A stretch of DNA of 15,279 bases. Source: JBFMAE01 sp040756085. GTDB lineage: Bacteria > Desulfobacterota > BSN033 > UBA1163. This document shows positions 13,691-15,279 of the stretch, piece after piece (position 1 is the stretch's first letter; every line of letters starts with the position of its first letter). Below the pieces are notes generated by a model. The model was not told the origin of the DNA, did no database searches, and saw only the letters and a program-made list of their open reading frames with translations. The stretch covers positions 1-15,279 of the forward strand of contig JBFMAE010000098.1 in NCBI GenBank assembly GCA_040756085.1, in the 5' to 3' direction. The position numbers and the translations under genes were made by a program.

Positions 13691-13896
13691 CAGGCTGCTG
13701 CAGGAGATAGCTCGAGTTTGTAAAGCGTCTTAATTGGAAATTTCTTGGTAGCGTCAAGTATCTCGATACCAACAATCTCGTTTCTTGACGTAGTGTGAAG
13801 AATAACTCCCTCAGCCATCTCTATAGCACCATCTGGCTGCTTCGACGAGAGCTGAATGTAGGCTGCGTTGGCTTCTTTATCATATCTAACTTTCAC
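13690..13896 (-). CDS. DUF2283 family small protein
   Basis: A 68-aa protein: MKVRYDKEANAAYIQLSSKQ, 'EMAEGVILHTTSRNEIVGIE', ILDATKKFP. The M-(k)-(v)-x-Y-D-x-E-(a)-(d/n)-(a)-x-Y-I-x-(l) opening and the 'G-I-E-I-L-(d/e)-A-(t/s)-(k)' close are the DUF2283 signature. The GTG start at 13896 is supported by GGAGGTGA 7 nt upstream. The family is found beside DUF4258-type toxin-like proteins and is commonly treated as antitoxin-like; no DUF4258 gene is recognised here. It lies downstream of the DUF5647-like gene on the same strand, 118 nt away. Confidence 0.88.
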   Translation of the reverse strand: MKVRYDKEANAAYIQLSSKQPDGAIEMAEGVILHTTSRNEIVGIEILDATKKFPIKTLYKLELSPAAA

Positions 13897-14014
13897 GGCC
13901 TCACCTCCACATTTTCACAACCATCTTATCTCTTTCCTTGCCTGAAAGGGGAGAGTGAAATTCCGTCCAGAAATACAACAACCGTCCTATCTTCTCTGCT
14001 GGTAAGGAGGCGGT

Positions 14015-14278
14015 TTACCCTGTCGCTTCGGCTAGATTTAACTCCTCAATGGAGGAATGCTTTCTCCACCTTTTCACATTAACCAGAACCACTGGCTGGT
14101 CTGACTCCCGATTCTTCAGAGAGGTTTCTTTATGCCAATTGTTAAAATCATCCTCTCCTTCAATCTGAAATATGATAAGAGCATTGGTGGGTATCCTCTC
14201 AGCAAATTCCTCATTCTCCATAAGGTATCTATGAAACTCTGTTGAGATCATTGCTACAAAATTTGCATAATCATTCAT
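14015..14278 (-). CDS. DUF5647-like small protein
   Basis: An 87-aa protein: MNDYANFVAMISTEFHRYLM, ENEEFAERIPTNALIIFQIE, 'DDFNNWHKETSLKNRESDQP', VVLVNVKRWRKHS. The 'EF-x-(r)-(y)-L-x-x-(h/n)-(p/e)-E-(f)-(a)-E-x-I-P-x-x-A-(l)-(i/v)-(v/i)-F' and 'REPxQPVVxV' patterns agree with DUF5647, a family without known activity. It begins one base after the stop of the DUF7718-like gene, so translation is coupled. Acidic first half and basic 'VKRWRKH' end, no membrane segment. A toxin-antitoxin-like partnership with the preceding gene is possible but unproven. Confidence 0.75.
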   Translation of the reverse strand: MNDYANFVAMISTEFHRYLMENEEFAERIPTNALIIFQIEGEDDFNNWHKETSLKNRESDQPVVLVNVKRWRKHSSIEELNLAEATG

Positions 14279-14279
14279 A

Positions 14280-14588
14280 TTAAACCCCTTTCAAAAATTC
14301 TTCCTTATATTTTAACCAATTTTCATTGATATCCCAATCACCATAAGTTAAAGCGCTTTCAAAACTCAAGTCTAAAGCTGTCTTTATTTTATTGCCTTTT
14401 ATATCATATTTATCCACATGTGAAAAGCGATGAGAGCAGTCATATCTTATAACTACTTTCCACTCGCCTTCAACGTTTACCTCTAATTGAACAGCAAAAT
14501 ATGTAACTCTGCCTTTTTCAGATTCATGATAATGGCGTTTTCTTACGCCTTCACCAAAAACAACGAGAAAATCAACTATTTTTGCCAT
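14280..14588 (-). CDS. DUF7718-like small protein
   Basis: A 102-aa protein: MAKIVDFLVVFGEGVRKRHY, 'HESEKGRVTYFAVQLEVNVE', GEWKVVIRYDCSHRFSHVD, then YDIKGNKIKTALDLSFESAL. It is beta-rich with a conserved-looking 'W-(k)-(v)-(v)-(i)-R-Y-D-(c)-(s/a)-H-x-(f)-(s/a)-H-x-D' core containing His and Asp residues that could be catalytic or metal-binding. This fits the recently named DUF7718 family as I remember it; the name is less certain than the gene. The ATG at 14588 has an AGGAAG ribosome site. The next gene (DUF5647-like) starts one base after its stop; an unknown 96-aa gene ends 11 nt before it. Confidence 0.75.
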   Translation of the reverse strand: MAKIVDFLVVFGEGVRKRHYHESEKGRVTYFAVQLEVNVEGEWKVVIRYDCSHRFSHVDKYDIKGNKIKTALDLSFESALTYGDWDINENWLKYKEEFLKGV

Positions 14589-14599
14589 GTTTACTTCCT

Positions 14600-14890
14600 T
14601 TATCCCTCTTCACTTCGCCACTCTTTTTTGGTTGAGAACGGCATCTCCGAGTATATGAACAATTTCTTTCTTCCCGAACTTTCGATTAACTTTCTTAGGT
14701 CAAAATAAACCGTTGAATGCAGATTCGACTCCTCAAGAATCCTACCCCGTTCGTAATCCTCTTTGACTACCTTCAGCCAAATATGCCGCATCCATGAATC
14801 AATCTCCTCCACCCTTTTATGAGGAATTCGCCGTAATGGTTCTCTTTTTCTGACAACATAGGGAAGGTTAGCCGAAAAAATCCGGACCAT
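14600..14890 (-). CDS. Unknown 96-aa protein at the head of the DUF7718 operon
   Basis: From ATG 14890, with AAGGA 5 nt upstream, the product reads MVRIFSANLPYVVRKREPLR, 'RIPHKRVEEIDSWMRHIWLK', VVKEDYERGRILEESNLHS, and ends KKLFIYSEMPFSTKKEW plus an acidic tail. Basic N-terminal half, helical middle. The frame stays open upstream to 15025 but would overlap the PIN-like gene and lacks a ribosome site or ATG. No family recognised. Spacing (11 nt) to the DUF7718-like gene puts it in the same operon. Confidence 0.6.
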   Translation of the reverse strand: MVRIFSANLPYVVRKREPLRRIPHKRVEEIDSWMRHIWLKVVKEDYERGRILEESNLHSTVYFDLRKLIESSGRKKLFIYSEMPFSTKKEWRSEEG

Positions 14891-14937
14891 ACAAGTCCTT
14901 TTTTCTGAAAGGTATGTGTAATGGGGACCGGCAACTC

Positions 14938-15279
14938 TCAGCTCAATTGTGGCGCTGATGCTCTTGATTTTCTTAATGTTGCGAGGGAAGGAAGTACAGT
15001 TAATCTTTTGCCTAGAATTTGACAACTACTCTCAAACCCTCTGTCAAACGTCAACATCTGCAAATGTTTCGGGGCTTCCAAAGCAATAATGATATCACCA
15101 ATCTTCATGCAGTTGGTTTTTGCCTTTAGGGTGTCAAGAGTTCCGGCAGATTTGATCAATAACAAAGCTTCTTGAAATCCTTTGTTCTTATCATGGGGAG
15201 CTTTTCCCCCCTCCTCTATTAATCTTTTCAGATGGCTCTTCTTACTCTTTAAGAATTTGTCTAACGAACAAGACCTGAT
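14938..15279 (-). CDS. PIN-like domain protein, C-terminal part only
   Basis: The minus-strand frame is open from the right edge to TGA at 14938-14940 (113 residues seen; the N-terminus lies outside). The end carries the PIN-fold C-terminal pattern: 'NCMKIGDIIIALEAPKHLQM' with GD, then LTFDRGFESSCQILGK and VLPSL. A T-F-D-x-x-(f) motif is the usual last acidic position. Before it is a charged helical region, 'KSKKSHLKRLIEEGGKAPHD'. Likely a nuclease-fold protein; whether it is a toxin cannot be said without its N-terminus. It ends 47 nt before the start of the 96-aa gene, so it may head the same operon. Confidence 0.65.
   Translation of the reverse strand: MRSCSLDKFLKSKKSHLKRLIEEGGKAPHDKNKGFQEALLLIKSAGTLDTLKAKTNCMKIGDIIIALEAPKHLQMLTFDRGFESSCQILGKRLTVLPSLATLRKSRASAPQLS

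Noticed and set aside
13897..14014. Open frame reading 'RLLTSREDRTVVVFLDGISL' between DUF5647-like and DUF2283 genes
   Set aside because: No start codon and only ~38 codons; could be a toxin remnant but the evidence is too thin.

Overview
The window looks like the junction between an ordinary bacterial chromosome and an accessory island. Content on the left (PilZ c-di-GMP receptor, radical SAM protein, DUF255/YyaL thioredoxin-fold protein) is housekeeping-like. It suggests a Gram-negative environmental bacterium of moderate GC, possibly a Desulfobacterota-like lineage; the taxonomic guess is weak.

Left backbone (1-3250): a 5' portion of a DUF255 gene and a radical SAM gene, both on the minus strand. 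Then come a decayed REP-associated-type transposase tail and an intact PilZ gene on the plus strand. At 3250-3276 there is a 27-nt tmRNA/tRNA-like 3' end on the minus strand (T-arm, acceptor strand and CCA), followed on that strand by an intrinsic terminator. No tRNA/tmRNA body precedes it, as expected for the distal attachment site of an island integrated at an RNA-gene 3' end. By its polarity the island lies to the right of 3276, and the intact RNA gene should lie beyond 15279.

Island (3277 to the window end): next to the att site is a translationally coupled three-gene minus-strand cassette (TIGR04255-like protein plus two unknown proteins, 3451-5388). It has its own sigma70-type promoter and sits directly behind a tyrosine integrase that carries a one-base frameshift in an A5 run. 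A ~1 kb non-coding stretch full of hairpins (6650-7708) follows. Next is a minus-strand block with an 818-aa fusion of an archaeo-eukaryotic primase-like domain to an SF2 helicase (the architecture named in TOTE conflict systems) and a downstream XRE regulator, separated by a perfect 8-bp-arm palindrome. Then come a RHH antitoxin/PIN toxin pair, a DUF1016 (YhcG nuclease) remnant, a repeat-rich spacer, a HicB-HicA-XRE plus-strand operon, and a DUF2283 gene with decayed coding sequence beyond it. A minus-strand operon of small unknown proteins (96 aa, DUF7718-like, DUF5647-like) follows, behind the C-terminal part of a PIN-like protein that runs off the right edge.

Taken together this is an accessory region rich in toxin-antitoxin-like modules and possible conflict genes, with pieces at different stages of decay. 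The best candidates for an undescribed system are the three-gene TIGR04255 cassette between integrase and att site, and the small-ORF/DUF7718/DUF5647 operon; neither has a demonstrated function that I can assign from sequence.
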